64,000 nt of DNA, taken from assembly GCA_947685225.1 (NCBI GenBank), contig CANTUV010000008.1:38127501-38191500 (forward strand). Reading direction: 5' to 3'. Both the position numbers and the translations under genes were made by a program. The stretch is from Garcia nutans (Eukaryota > Streptophyta > Magnoliopsida > Malpighiales > Euphorbiaceae). Of this stretch, positions 22,386 to 33,107 are shown piece by piece. The notes under the pieces are model-generated. The model did no database searches, was not told the DNA's origin, and worked only from the letters and a program-made list of their open reading frames with translations. Positions within the stretch are counted from its first letter, which is position 1; the number at the start of each line of letters is the position of its first letter.

Positions 22386-23771
22386 CTATTCAGATTCATC
22401 ATCCTCATCTATCTCTTCTTCTACTAAAGGTGCTTTTCCTTTATCTTGAGGAGCAAAAGAGGTAGAGTTTGTGCTAATGGACTCTTCTTCTTCAGGTAGG
22501 CTTTGAGTATGATCACTTATATCCCAATCTTCAAGATTGCATTGAGGCAAGTCCATTTTGCCTTGCATATCATAGAGGTCATGGTGCATGTGAGATATAA
22601 GGTCAATTCTCTTGTTCAAGTGCTGGAATCTTTTGGAGACACTTTTCTTGAACTTAGAGAGTTTCCTAGAGAGAGACCTATTCAACTTAGACACTTTTCT
22701 TGAATTTTTCTTGAGCAGCTTTTGATGAAGTAGCTTTTGGAGGTAATTCCACAGCAACTTCCACAGAGTCTCCCTCTTCCTCAATTGTGTACCTTGGCCT
22801 TTTCTTCTGTCTATCCACAACTCCTTTCTTGCCAAAGTAATACACATATGAGCCTTCAATCTTCCTTACACATCCAACATGCTCTAAGTAGTCAATGGTG
22901 ATGGCACTAGAGGCAAGATTGAAAGGGTTTCTCAAAGTAGCTAAGTTCAAATCATTTAGTAGGTTTAGGTGCCTAGCTATTTGAGTAATTTGTGAGGATA
23001 GGAAGAAAGTTCCAGTTCTTGTAACAGCATGATGATAGAGGGTGTCAATCAAGAACTTGGTTGTGTTCATTTGGATGTTATGGGTGAAAGCATATAAAAA
23101 GATGAGGTCTCTTTTGGTTACTTTCTCATTCCCATCTGCTCTTTGATGGATGGTGTAGGTGATAATCCTATGGAGCATCCAATGGGTGAGAGATTTGATG
23201 TGTCTGGCTTTTGATTCCTTTTCAAAAGAAGTTTCCACAGAAATTTCTTGCCAAAATTCAGAGAGAGTTTGGTTTGAAAAGATTTGTTCGTTGTAGGAGG
23301 TTATACCATCAGTAGAAAAGTTCCAAATGCTGCCAAAATCTTCTAGGGTTAAGGATTGGTATTGATCAAAGAGTTTAAACCTAACCCCATACCATCCTAG
23401 TGCAGAGTTAGCACTCTTTTCTATTTGAAAAGACATAAGAAACTCCTTGCTCAGACTGGAATAACATACTTCTTCTGGAAATACAAACTTTCTCCATCCA
23501 AGAACATCTAGTAATCTCTCAATCTCGTCCTTGATATTTAGGGCAGAAAGCATCCCACCAAAAGGAGATTTGGTTCCCTCAACCTTCATTCTCTTCAACA
23601 TAGCATACCTAACATCTTCCTCAAAAGTTTGGTGGTGAGGTTTGTGAATTTTCTCACCTCTTCTAGATTGTGGAGGAGATGGAGGATCAACTACTGGTCT
23701 CTTATTGTGATTCCTGGAGCTCTCTTTGCTTGTCCTTTTATTTTGGAAGTGGTTTTCTTTTTGGGAGCCAT
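22386..23771 (-). pseudogene. Extra 3' ORF of SIRE copy 2 ('envelope-like' position)
   Basis: The start used is ATG at 23771 (MAPKKKTTSKIKG), as in copy 3. A one-base loss near 23695 shifts the frame, and another disruption lies near 22700. The body has LLDVLGWRKFVFPEEV, LGWYGVRFKLFDQY, HWMLHRIITYTIHQRA and FLYAFTHNIQMNTTKFL. This pattern resembles the 'putative plant transposon protein' domain (Pfam Transposase_32), by memory only. The C-terminal third is a basic coiled-coil-like stretch followed by an acidic Ser-rich tail ending EEEIDEDDESE. No signal peptide or membrane segment is seen. The N-terminus is basic and could be a nuclear signal. The slot matches the envelope-like gene of sireviruses; function unknown. 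Confidence 0.8.
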
Positions 23772-23905
23772 CAGAACAGAAAAATAGAAGAGAATTGGAA
23801 AATAGAGGGTGATTGAGAAACAGATGTTTTTGAGAAGCTTTTAGAGATTTAGAGGGAAGTTTGTGTGTTTTAATAAGCAAAATATCAAAGAAACTTATGT
23901 AACAT

Positions 23906-24260
23906 ACTCTTAAATAGATGAAATTAAGAAAATAGCCGTTTATGACTGTTGAAAATTAAGAGTTGCGACCTATCACATAGCCAACGATTACAAAATTTCG
24001 AGCAGAGTGTACAGAGTGCGGTCGCAGATTCAGCAGGGTGCGATCGCGAAGTTTGTTCTAGCGACCATTATTAAGATCAGTACGCTCGCGGGTGAAGAGT
24101 CTGTCTGTAATGGTCGAAACTGTTCAAATTATTGCGCCCGCGCATAAATTTTCTCGACCGCGCACAGAGTAATTTGTTTGAATGAATCTGGCAGACACGA
24201 TAGCGGTCGCTATGGACACTGGAGCAAACGCGACTAACTTAGAAATGAAAGATTCAAGGA
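23906..24260 (-). promoter_or_regulatory. U3-like spacer between RNase H and the extra ORF (copy 2)
   Basis: Contains GCGGTCGC at two places, GCGATCGC, CGACCGCGC and related words, then on the minus strand AACGGCTA (23940-23933) and TATTTAAG (23916-23909), 24 bp apart start to start. The LTR promoter has AACGGCTA and TATAAATA at the same 24-bp spacing. The extra ORF starts 145 bp downstream of TATTTAAG. Candidate internal promoter. Confidence 0.5.
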
Positions 24261-24344
24261 AAGATGGAAGAATTTTCTAATGTTTAGGCAAAAAAAATAT
24301 ATATATATGCACAAAGAAACTTTATTGAAAGGCAAAATGTTTAA

Positions 24345-26150
24345 TTAATTCAAAGTGATTCCATCAATCATTCCTAAATTAAGTTTAATGAAGTTAAGTC
24401 TATCTTCATTCAAGGGTTTTGTAAAGATATCAACAAGTTGATTTTGTGTATCTATAAATTCTAGGATTATATTCTGATTTTGTACATTTTCTCTCAAGAA
24501 GTGATGTCTAATATCTATATGTTTGGATCTAGAGTGTTGGATAGGATTCTTAGACAAATTGATAGCACTAGTGTTGTCACATTTAATGGAGATATTGTTA
24601 AACACTTTACCATAATCAAGCAATTGTTGTTTCATCCATAATACTTGTGTGCAACAAAAACATGCTGCAATATATTCGGCTTCCGTTGTGGATAAAGCAA
24701 CCGATGCTTGTTTCTTACTATGCCAAGAAACTAGACAATTACCAAGAAAGTGACATGCTCCTGTAGTGCTTTTTCTATCTAAGATACTACCAGCATAATC
24801 TGCATCTGAAAAGCCTATGATATGAAATGATGTGTTTTTAGGATACCAAAGTCCTAAATGCATTGTGCCACTCAAATATTTCAAGATTATCTTAGTGGCA
24901 TTCAAGTGTGATTCTTTAGGACTAGTTTGAAATCTAGCACAAAGACATACATTATACATTATATCAGGCCTAGAAGCAGTTAAGTAAAGTAGTGATCCGA
25001 TGATACCTCGATATTTCTTCACATCTACTGCTTTACCATTTTCATCTTTACCTAATTTCAAGGATGTGCTCATAGGAGTTTTGCTAGTTTTGCAGCCATC
25101 CATTCCAAATTTCTTGATGAGTTCTTTCGTATATTTGGATTGGTTGATGAAGATCCCATCTTCACATTGCTTGACTTACAGTCCAAGGAAGAACTTGAGT
25201 TCACCCATCATGCTCATTTCAAATTCCCTAGTCATACAAGTAGCAAATTCTTTGCACAAGGCTTCATTAGTAGCTCCAAATATTATGTCATCCACATAAA
25301 TTTGTACAATCAAAATGTTATGCTTATCCTTTTTAACAAAGAGAGTTGTGTCTACTTTTCCTTTTGAAAAACCATTTTCAAGTAAATAGGCACTAAGTTT
25401 ATCATACCAAGCTCTAGGTGATTGTTTCAATCCATATAAAGCTTTGGTAAGTTTGAAAACATGATCAGGAAATTTGTAGTTTTCAAAACCAGGAGGTTGT
25501 TCTACATAAACTTCTTCGCTTATAAGTCCGTTTAGAAATGCACTTTTAACATCCATTTGAAAAAGCTTAAAGTTCATGTGACATGTAAAAGCATGTAATA
25601 TTCTAATAGCTTCTAATCTAGCTACAGGGGCAAAAGTTTCATCATAGTCAATACCTTCTTCTTGATTATATCCTTTGGCTACCAATCTTGCTTTATTTCT
25701 AATAATGTGACCATTTTCATCAAGCTTATTCCTATACACCCATTTGCATCCTATTATAGAGTGATCTGTAGATCTAGGAGTAAGTTGCCAAACATTATTT
25801 CTTTCAAATTGATTAAGTTCATCTTGCATTGCAGTTATCCAATTTTCATCATTTAAAGCCTCCTCAATAGTCTTTGGCTCAATTTGAGAAACAAAAGCAA
25901 AATTAACATCTACATGATTAATTTTAGATCTAGTAATTACTCCTTTAGATGTTTCTCCAATGATGAGTTCCTTAGGATGATCTTTTTTGTATTGCCAATC
26001 CTTAGGTAGATCTTGTGTCTTTTCTTCAAGTTCATACTGATTTATCTTTGGAGCATCAATAGATTCAAGAGGTTCAAGAGTACCTGCAGGGTCATTGAAA
26101 GTAATACCCTTTCTTCTGATCAAGATTAGATGATTCATCAAATACAACAT
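24345..26150 (-). pseudogene. pol: SIRE copy 2 reverse transcriptase and RNase H
   Basis: From the minus strand 26150: ENWITAMQDELNQFERN, CKWVYRNKLDENGHI, MDVKSAFLNG, LYGLKQSPRAWYDKL and the catalytic YVDDIIFG (about 25290). A TAA (25176-25178) replaces Gln in FLGLQVKQ. Then the RNase H part: FSDADYAG, TTGACHFLGNCLVSWHSKKQ, STTEAEYIAA, CDNTSAINL and HSRSKHIDIRHHF, ending DGITLN at 24345. This is the normal C-terminus of copia pol. One stop inside, otherwise well kept. Confidence 0.93.
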
Positions 26151-27423
26151 GCATTGATTCTTCTATAACTAGAGTTTTCATGTTAAATACCCTATATGCT
26201 TTGCTGTATGATGAATATCCTAAGAATATGCCTTCATCTGATTTGGATGAAAATTTTCCAAGATTATCCTTGGTATTCAATATGAAGCATTTGCATCTGA
26301 ATACTCTAAAATATCCAATTCTGGGTATTCTTCCATTCCATAGCTCATAAGAAGTTTTATTATTTAAATGCCTTTTTTAAACACGATTTGCAATGTAACA
26401 AGCTGTATTAACGGCTTCTGCCCAAAAATAAGATGGTAAATCATATTCATTGAGCATTGTTCTAGCCATTTCAATTAAAGTTCTATTTTTCCTTTCAACT
26501 ACACCATTTTGCTATTGAGTTCTAGGAGCAGAAAAATTATGTGAAATGCCAAGTTCATTGCAAAAGCCTTCAAAATTTTCATTCTCAAATTCTTTGCCAC
26601 GATCACTTCTAATAGATGTGATCACATATCCTTTTTCATTTTGAACTCTTTTTGCAAATGTTTTGAAGTAATTAAAGGCTTCATTCTTTTGAGCTAAGAA
26701 ATTAACCCATGTGAATCTAGAGTAATCATCAACAAGAACAAATGCATATGATTTGCCTCCTAAGCTTGTAACTCTATTTGGTCCAAAAAAATCCAAATGA
26801 ATGAGCTCTAAAGGTCTAGAAGTGCTTATAACACCCTTTGTTTTAAATTAGCTTTTGTGTTGCTTACCATGTTGACAAGGTTCACAAATCCTATCTTTAT
26901 CATATTTTATCTTAGGTAGGCCATCAACTAAGTTTTCATTGCAGATATATTTCAATTGATCCATACCAGCATGACCTAGTCTTCTATGCCATAACCATGC
27001 ATCATTATTAGTGGACATTAAACATTTATGATTTGAATTAATGTTGATATTATAAGTGTTGTTTGTTCTAGTACCCTTAAATATGATAATATCATATGAA
27101 TTTGTGATTTTTCATTCCTTGGAATCAAAATTGACAAAGTATGCTTTATCACAAAGTTGACTAACACTTAGCAAGTTATGTTTCAAACCATCAACAAGCC
27201 ATACATCTTCAATTAAATCCTTACCAATAGAACCAATGGAGCCAACACCAAGAATTTTACCTTTAGCATTGTTTCCAAAAGTTACATTACCTCCATGTTT
27301 GTAGGTAATACTTGTAAAGAGCTTTGCATTTCCAGTCATATGCCTTGAGCATCCACTATCTACAAGCCATGTGCTTTCGTTGATAGTAGATTTTAGGCAT
27401 ACCTGTAAGGCAATGGTGATCAT
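26151..27423 (-). pseudogene. pol: SIRE copy 2 protease and integrase
   Basis: The protease carries STWLVDSGCSRHMTG (about 27350-27395) with the intact DSG triplet. A TGA at 27112 replaces Cys, a TAA near 26850 cuts the zinc-binding region after HGKQHKS, a TAG near 26513 replaces Gln in PQQNGVVER, a TAA near 26380 follows, and a frameshift lies near 26105. The integrase core is readable: DFFGPNRVTS, DDYSRFTWVNF, SIRSDRGKEFEN. It clearly cannot make a working enzyme. Confidence 0.92.
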
Positions 27424-27572
27424 CTTCTTTTAGGTACCCACATGAAGTTGGGTCTTTGATGGTTAGTAGTAAAAGTGTCTTCTAACTTGAGATGAGCCTT
27501 TCTTATATAACAATAGAAATTTTTGTGTCCGAATTTCATGAAATATGTGCATTGCCATGGCATTCTATACTT

Positions 27573-29271
27573 CTACATTTTTCTTTTTGTATTTAACGTA
27601 TTATGCATGCAGCTACAAGTATGTGATTTCTTTTGTGCAAGTTTGGTGAACAACAATGCATAATTATTTTTGGCTTTATCTCCTAGCAAACCATAAGAAG
27701 TACTTTTGGTACTTTTAGACTTGGTGCAAGCATCTTTGATATGATCATCAGAAATTTCAATTGTAGATGCTTTTACAAATGTTGGTTTACTTGGTGCAAT
27801 GTTGGTTGAGCCATTGAATCCTAATCCATATTTTAAGGAAGGTGATCTTTGGTTATTAATTAATGTATTTAATGCTTCCTTTCCTTTATGAAATTTGGAA
27901 ATTGATTCTTTTAGTTCTTTTAGCTCATGCTTCAATGTTTCATTTTCTTTAATCACCTTTTCTAAGTCATGTGAGTTTTTATTTAACTCTCCTATCGTAA
28001 TCATCAAGTGTTCATTTGAGGTTTTCAATTCTAAGGTAGAGTTCTTTAAGCATATAAAATCTTTTCTAACTTAGAGTTTTTCTCTTTATAAAGCATCATT
28101 TTAGAAAAATATTTTTCTATTTTAAAGTTCATGTGCTCAATCAAATCACTATCATCTATATCATTTGTATAATTATGTGCTACTAGATCAAAGGATTGAG
28201 TACTTACCTCATTGGAGTCATCTTCAATAGCCATGAGACACAGATTTGCAATTCCTTCTTCTTCTCCACTTGAAGAAGAGTCATCCCATGTGGCTTTGAG
28301 AGACTTTTTCTTTTCTTTATCTCATTTCTTTTTGTTCTTTAATTTGAAGCAATTCGATTTAATGTGACCAATTTTTCCACATTCATAGCATTTTACCTCA
28401 TTTTTCTTTTCTTTATCTTTGAAGGAGAATTTTGGAGGTGTACCTTTGTTTGCTTGTAATCTTTTCTTTCTTTTCCATTCATTGATTCTTTTTGAGAACA
28501 TTGCCATTTCATCTTCATCATCAGTACCTTCATTGCTTGAGCTCTCAACTTCTTTGATTGCTTTGAGTGCAATTGGTTTTCTCTTTTCTTTTTCACCTTG
28601 ATCTTCTTCTTTCTCACTGTGTAGCTCAAATGTGAGTAGTTTACCAACTAGCTCGTCGGTTCTTAATGTGCTGAGATCATGAGCTTCTTCTATGGATGAT
28701 ACTTTTGATTCAAAGTTCTTTCTAGCTCTTAGGGCTCTCAAGATTTTACTGTTCACATCACCTTGATCATATACCTTGCCATACTTCTTTAGTTCATTGA
28801 CAATAGCAAGCAAGCGATTGGTCATGTCGGTGACATTTTCATTTGGTTTCATCTTGAATAGCTCGTACTCATGGACATGCATTTGTTTCTTGGTAAATCT
28901 CACTTGAGTCATACCTTCATGGTAGTTTTCGAGTGTTTTCCAAATGCAATGTGCACAAGTTAAATGTTGAACTCTTCCACCTTCTTCTCTTGAAATGGAA
29001 TTCATCAAGATAGAAGCGGCTCTATTGTTCTTGAATCGATCTTTGACATTGCTAGCTGACCATTGTGCTTTGGGAAGTGGAACTTGAGTACCGTCAACTT
29101 CATACATGGGAGGTTTCCACTCACTTTCCACGAAATCCCATAGTTCAATCCCTTCACTGTCTAGAAACAAATACATTTTGTGTTTCCAGTATGAATAATC
29201 AGTTCAATCAAAGTAGGGTCTAAGAATAGTGTTAAGATTTCCATGAGAGCTTGATGAAGAAGAAGTTGCCA
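27573..29271 (-). pseudogene. gag: SIRE copy 2 gag
   Basis: The start is ATG at 29271. A TGA replaces Gly near 29206 (YFD-stop-TDYSYW). The main open part 29176-28322 covers the UBN2-type region and the CCHC knuckle CYECGKIGHIKSNC. A TGA at 28320 replaces Trp, and then come the acidic stretch, the coiled coil (28234-27573, with a frameshift near 28050) and the end of gag. Same layout as copy 1, to which it is nearly identical in protein sequence. Confidence 0.9.
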
Positions 29272-29309
29272 TAGTGGATCAGATTTCACAATTAAGTTTA
29301 AGAAATCTC

Positions 29310-29324
29310 AGGCTCTGATACCAA
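29310..29324 (-). other. Primer-binding site of SIRE copy 2
   Basis: TGGTATCAGAGCCTGAG on the minus strand, one to two bases inside the 5' LTR; initiator-Met type. Confidence 0.92.
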
Positions 29325-30097
29325 TTGTTATCCCAAGATGGCAACCAAGAGGGGGGGGTGAATTGGTTTCCTCAAGAAATAATGACAATTAAAAGACTCA
29401 ACAAAATAGTAGTGCGGAATTAAGAGATGGTTGAGTAATGGAAGAAAGAAAGAACACACAAGATTTATAGTGGTTTGGATTTTACTTCAATCCTACATCC
29501 ACTTCCTTAACAACTTGTTAAGGTTCCACTAATCTTTGAAGTTTTTACAAGCTCACTTCCAACTTTGGTGTTTTCACAAGTTCACACCTAACTTCACAAG
29601 TGTTTTCTAAGGCTTGCACTCAAGAACCTTTAAAGGAGTTTTTGAGGCTCACTCTCACAACCCAACAAGAGTTTTACAAGGATTACTCTCACAACCCAAG
29701 TGTTTTTCCAAGCTCACACTCAAACTTATACAATGGTGTTTTCAATGCTTACACCTAACATTCATTACAATTCAAATGTAAGTTTAAGTAAAAGAAAGTT
29801 TGTTGCTTGGCTATCAAAATCTGTTTTCTCTTGCTTCTTATATTTTCTTTTCTTGTAGAAGCACTGTATTTATAGCCAATGTGGTCTTACTAGCCATTAT
29901 TGATAGTAAGAATAAAGTCTTGGCAGTTTAGACCTTCTTTATTAAACTGTCTGAATCTTCTCGCGGTCGTCCTTCATACAAGGATGGTCGCGCTGATGTC
30001 ATACGCTATCGTCCTTGAACAAGGCACGGTCGCTGAATTTAAAACAAGCTTTAACGGTCGAATTTGAGTGCTCTGCAGCTGGAATCTTGCCCATGCT

Positions 30098-30440
30098 TGT
30101 AATATCCTAGATTATACCCTAAAAGTGTTGGGATTATTGTTGTATTTGAATTCAATGTGTGTATTGAAGGGAAAGAGAAAAGAAGTGAAGAGAAGATTTG
30201 GGAAATATAAATGCAATATATATGACATATACATATACTTACATATACATCACATATACATGATATATATAATGGTGTAGGAAAAGTGAGTTATATATAT
30301 ATATGTGATTAATAATAATGATAATAAGGACAAAAAGAAAAAGAAGAAGAAAGTCAAAAGAAATGGTGTGTGGTGGAGATTTAATTATATTAATATTAAT
30401 ATTAATATTAATATTGTTATTATTATTATTATTATTATTG

Positions 30441-30472
<32 letters not shown>

Positions 30473-33088
30473 TATATGATAAGAATGAAAGAAAGAACGA
30501 GATCTTTCTTTCTTTTTCTTCTCCTTCGTCTTCTTTTTCTTAGTGAACGAGAGAGAGAGAGAGAGAGAGAGAAGCTAGAGAGAGAAAGATGATTTTGCTT
30601 CTAATTACACCAAAGATTGAGGATATCAAAAGATTTGCAAGTGGAGTTGAAGATTTGGCAAGCTATTCATGTAAGTACTTATCTTTTTAGTTGATTTTAT
30701 TGATTATGTATATATAAATCTTTCTCTTCTTGTTTTGGATTTCTTTTGGATTGAGGTTATGATTGGTGTATAAGATGATGGAAATGAAAGATTGAAGTAT
30801 GTAATTGTGTTGAATTGATAGTTAAGTGATGATATTGGGGTAATTGTGAAGATGGTGATGAATTGTTGAGTTAGGGTTTAGTATGAATAAATTGGTATTT
30901 GGAATAATTGATTATAGTGATGTATATATATATATTGATTATTATGATGATATAATGAAGATATATAAATGTTAAAGTGATAGGGAATTGATAAATATGA
31001 TTAAAGATGATGATTAAAAGGGTTGTGGTATGAATTTTGAAGGGCTTGGTCTTTAAATACTTGAAGGACACGACCAAGATATGAGAGACACGGCCAAGTT
31101 AGGGCAAACTTGGCCGTGTTGGATGATTTTTGGAGAGACACGGCCACTGGCTTGGCCGTGTCCCTTGACTGTGTTTGCCACTGCCTATTTTATGTTGACA
31201 GACACGGCCGTGTCCCTTGCCCGTGTCTGCTACTGGATTTTTGGTGTTGAGAGACACGGCCACTGGCTTGGCCGTGTCCATTGCCGGTGTTTGCTACTGT
31301 TTGAATTGGTGTTGTGAGACACGGCCACAAGCTTGGCCGTGTCCCTTGAGTGTGTTGACTAAGGAAATTTATTCTTGATTATTCTTACATTGTTGAATCC
31401 TCCAAAGGTCTTTTTGTATCTACACTTTAAATATACTTGAACAAAGATGACCTAAACTAATGTATATTGAGGATTCCAAATCTATGAATAAGGTAAATTA
31501 TATATGTGTATACCAATGATTGATCATACTTTTGATGGTAATGAAGATGCATATGATATTATATAAACAATGTTATGTTATATGCATTGTGAATCTAGTG
31601 AATTGTAATGTGTTATATGAATGATGTACTTTATAATGTAAAGGATATGATGAGATAATTGATTATGTATAATTGAATAATGAAATATTATAGTATGATT
31701 TGAGACATGATATGATGTGAAGCCATTGTTATTGGCTATGATGATTCAAATGAGATATGAAGCCATTGTGATTGGCTATAGTGATTCAAATGAGATGTCA
31801 AGCCATTGTTATTGGCTATGATAATTCAATTGAGAATGAAATGAAAATGAAAAGATTTTGTGTCTAATATGTTGATTCAATTTTCAGAGTTCTGGATTTG
31901 GCGGCATGCCTAGAAAATGTGAAAATGTAACAGTCTTGCCGGGTTGAGGATCTCTTCAATTTGAGTGAATTGAGGTCCAAGAGACTGGGTCTGTTACACT
32001 ATGTGAATTATTGATACGAAATACATGAAAGGTAACAGTCTTGCCGGGTTGAGGATCTCTTTGCATTGAGATGAATTGAGATCCAAGAGACTGGGTCTGT
32101 TACTTGATAAAATGTGAAATGTGAATTGTAGTAACAGTCTAGCCGGGTTGAGGATCTCCTCGAGTTTAGCCGAGTTGATGATCCAAGAGACTGGGTCTGT
32201 TACGCTATCCATGAATAGAGATATGAGATATATTGCCTACGGGCTTGATCATTGTGATTATGGACCAATGCAGAAACTCTGAACTTTGAATAACATATTA
32301 GTGTCTGTTGGGCCCGAGTCTGTCTTTGTTGTCAGTGTGATATTTAAATGTTGAAATAAATGAGAAATGAGATCTATGGTTGCCTTAATTGCAAATGTGA
32401 TTCATGATTGGTATGATATATAATATGATGTGTAAATGTGTATGAATGTGGAACTTGTAAGAATTGTTTTCATGAAGGTTTGGATAAATCATTGAATGGT
32501 GACTTGTTGAAATAACATATATGGATATGTATATGAGATAGAAATGGTAAGTATTGCTTAGTGAATGTTCTGTGTAAATATGTGTATAATTTATGAGATT
32601 AGTAGGAATATGTGAAGAATGCATTGAGAAAGGAAAACGGGGTAAGAGAAAGAAAATAAAATATGATGCTAAAAATATGAGGTATGATTCTTTAGTAAGG
32701 TATATTTTATTGTTATTTATATTACTAAGCTTTCGGGCTTAGCGCGGTTGTGTAATCGCGCAGGTGGTTGCGGTTGATCTAGAAGTCCAGCTTTTTGCCA
32801 CGAGAAAGGTATGAGTGTCTCGAGACCAACTAGAAGGTGATGCATACATGTGTGATTTTAAATTATATTGTATTTTTGAGTTAATATATATATTCATATG
32901 GATGAATGAAGTTTTGATAAATAAGAATACTGACTTTTGTAAATGTGTTTTAAATTAATGTTCAATTTTATGAATCTGGATAAAGGTTTTTAAATTGAAA
33001 CTAAAAGTAACATTCTTATACTTTATATATGTATTGTATGTATACTAGGTATATGTATAGTACTTATATGGAGTATCATGGTGTTACA
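30098..33088 (+). repeat. 5' LTR of LARD-like element 1
   Basis: Parts in order: (TA)n, (TTA)n near 30385-30475, (GA)n near 30550-30572, GTAAGT at 30671, five GACACGGCC/GGCCGTGTC inverted repeats (about 31080-31350), CTAAT and TTTTCAG ending at 31887, three 71-73 bp units (31927-31997, 32032-32103, 32131-32203), a paired stem-loop (32725-32765), and the end at 33088. Confidence 0.93.
31080..31352. repeat. GC-rich inverted-repeat array in LARD-like LTR 1
   Basis: Five pairs of GACACGGCC and GGCCGTGTC arms with short loops. The first pair has 13-bp arms (ACACGGCCAAGTT / AACTTGGCCGTGT). It stands out from the AT-rich surroundings and repeats at 37682-37952 in the other LTR. Confidence 0.9.
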
Positions 33089-33095
33089 ATTATTT

Positions 33096-33107
33096 TGGTA
33101 TCAGAGC
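33096..33107 (+). other. Primer-binding site of LARD-like element 1
   Basis: TGGTATCAGAGC eight bases after the LTR end; initiator-Met type, with the same ATTATTT spacer as the Tekay-like element. Confidence 0.92.

Noticed and set aside
22386..23771. Extra SIRE ORF as a true viral envelope gene
   Set aside because: No signal peptide, membrane segment or glycoprotein-like Cys pattern is visible; the position alone matches the envelope-like slot.
30305..30592. Frames rich in Ile, Asn or Tyr at 30305, 36903, 47886-48357 and 53960-54425 as small proteins
   Set aside because: They translate (TTA)n and (GA)n microsatellites in the LARD-like LTRs and exist in several frames at once.
31081..31317. 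Frames over the inverted-repeat arrays (31081, 37683, 42493-43005, 48630, 54678)
   Set aside because: They are open only because of the repeated CACGGCC units, exist on both strands, and carry no domain.
31927..32203. 72-bp repeats as a CRISPR-like array
   Set aside because: Plant nuclear LTR context, only three units, unequal spacers, no cas genes; the repeat itself is the long part.
33096..33107. TGGTATCAGAGC and GTCGCCA-ending sequences as tRNA genes
   Set aside because: Only the 12-20 nt complementary to tRNA 3' ends are present; these are primer-binding sites beside LTRs.
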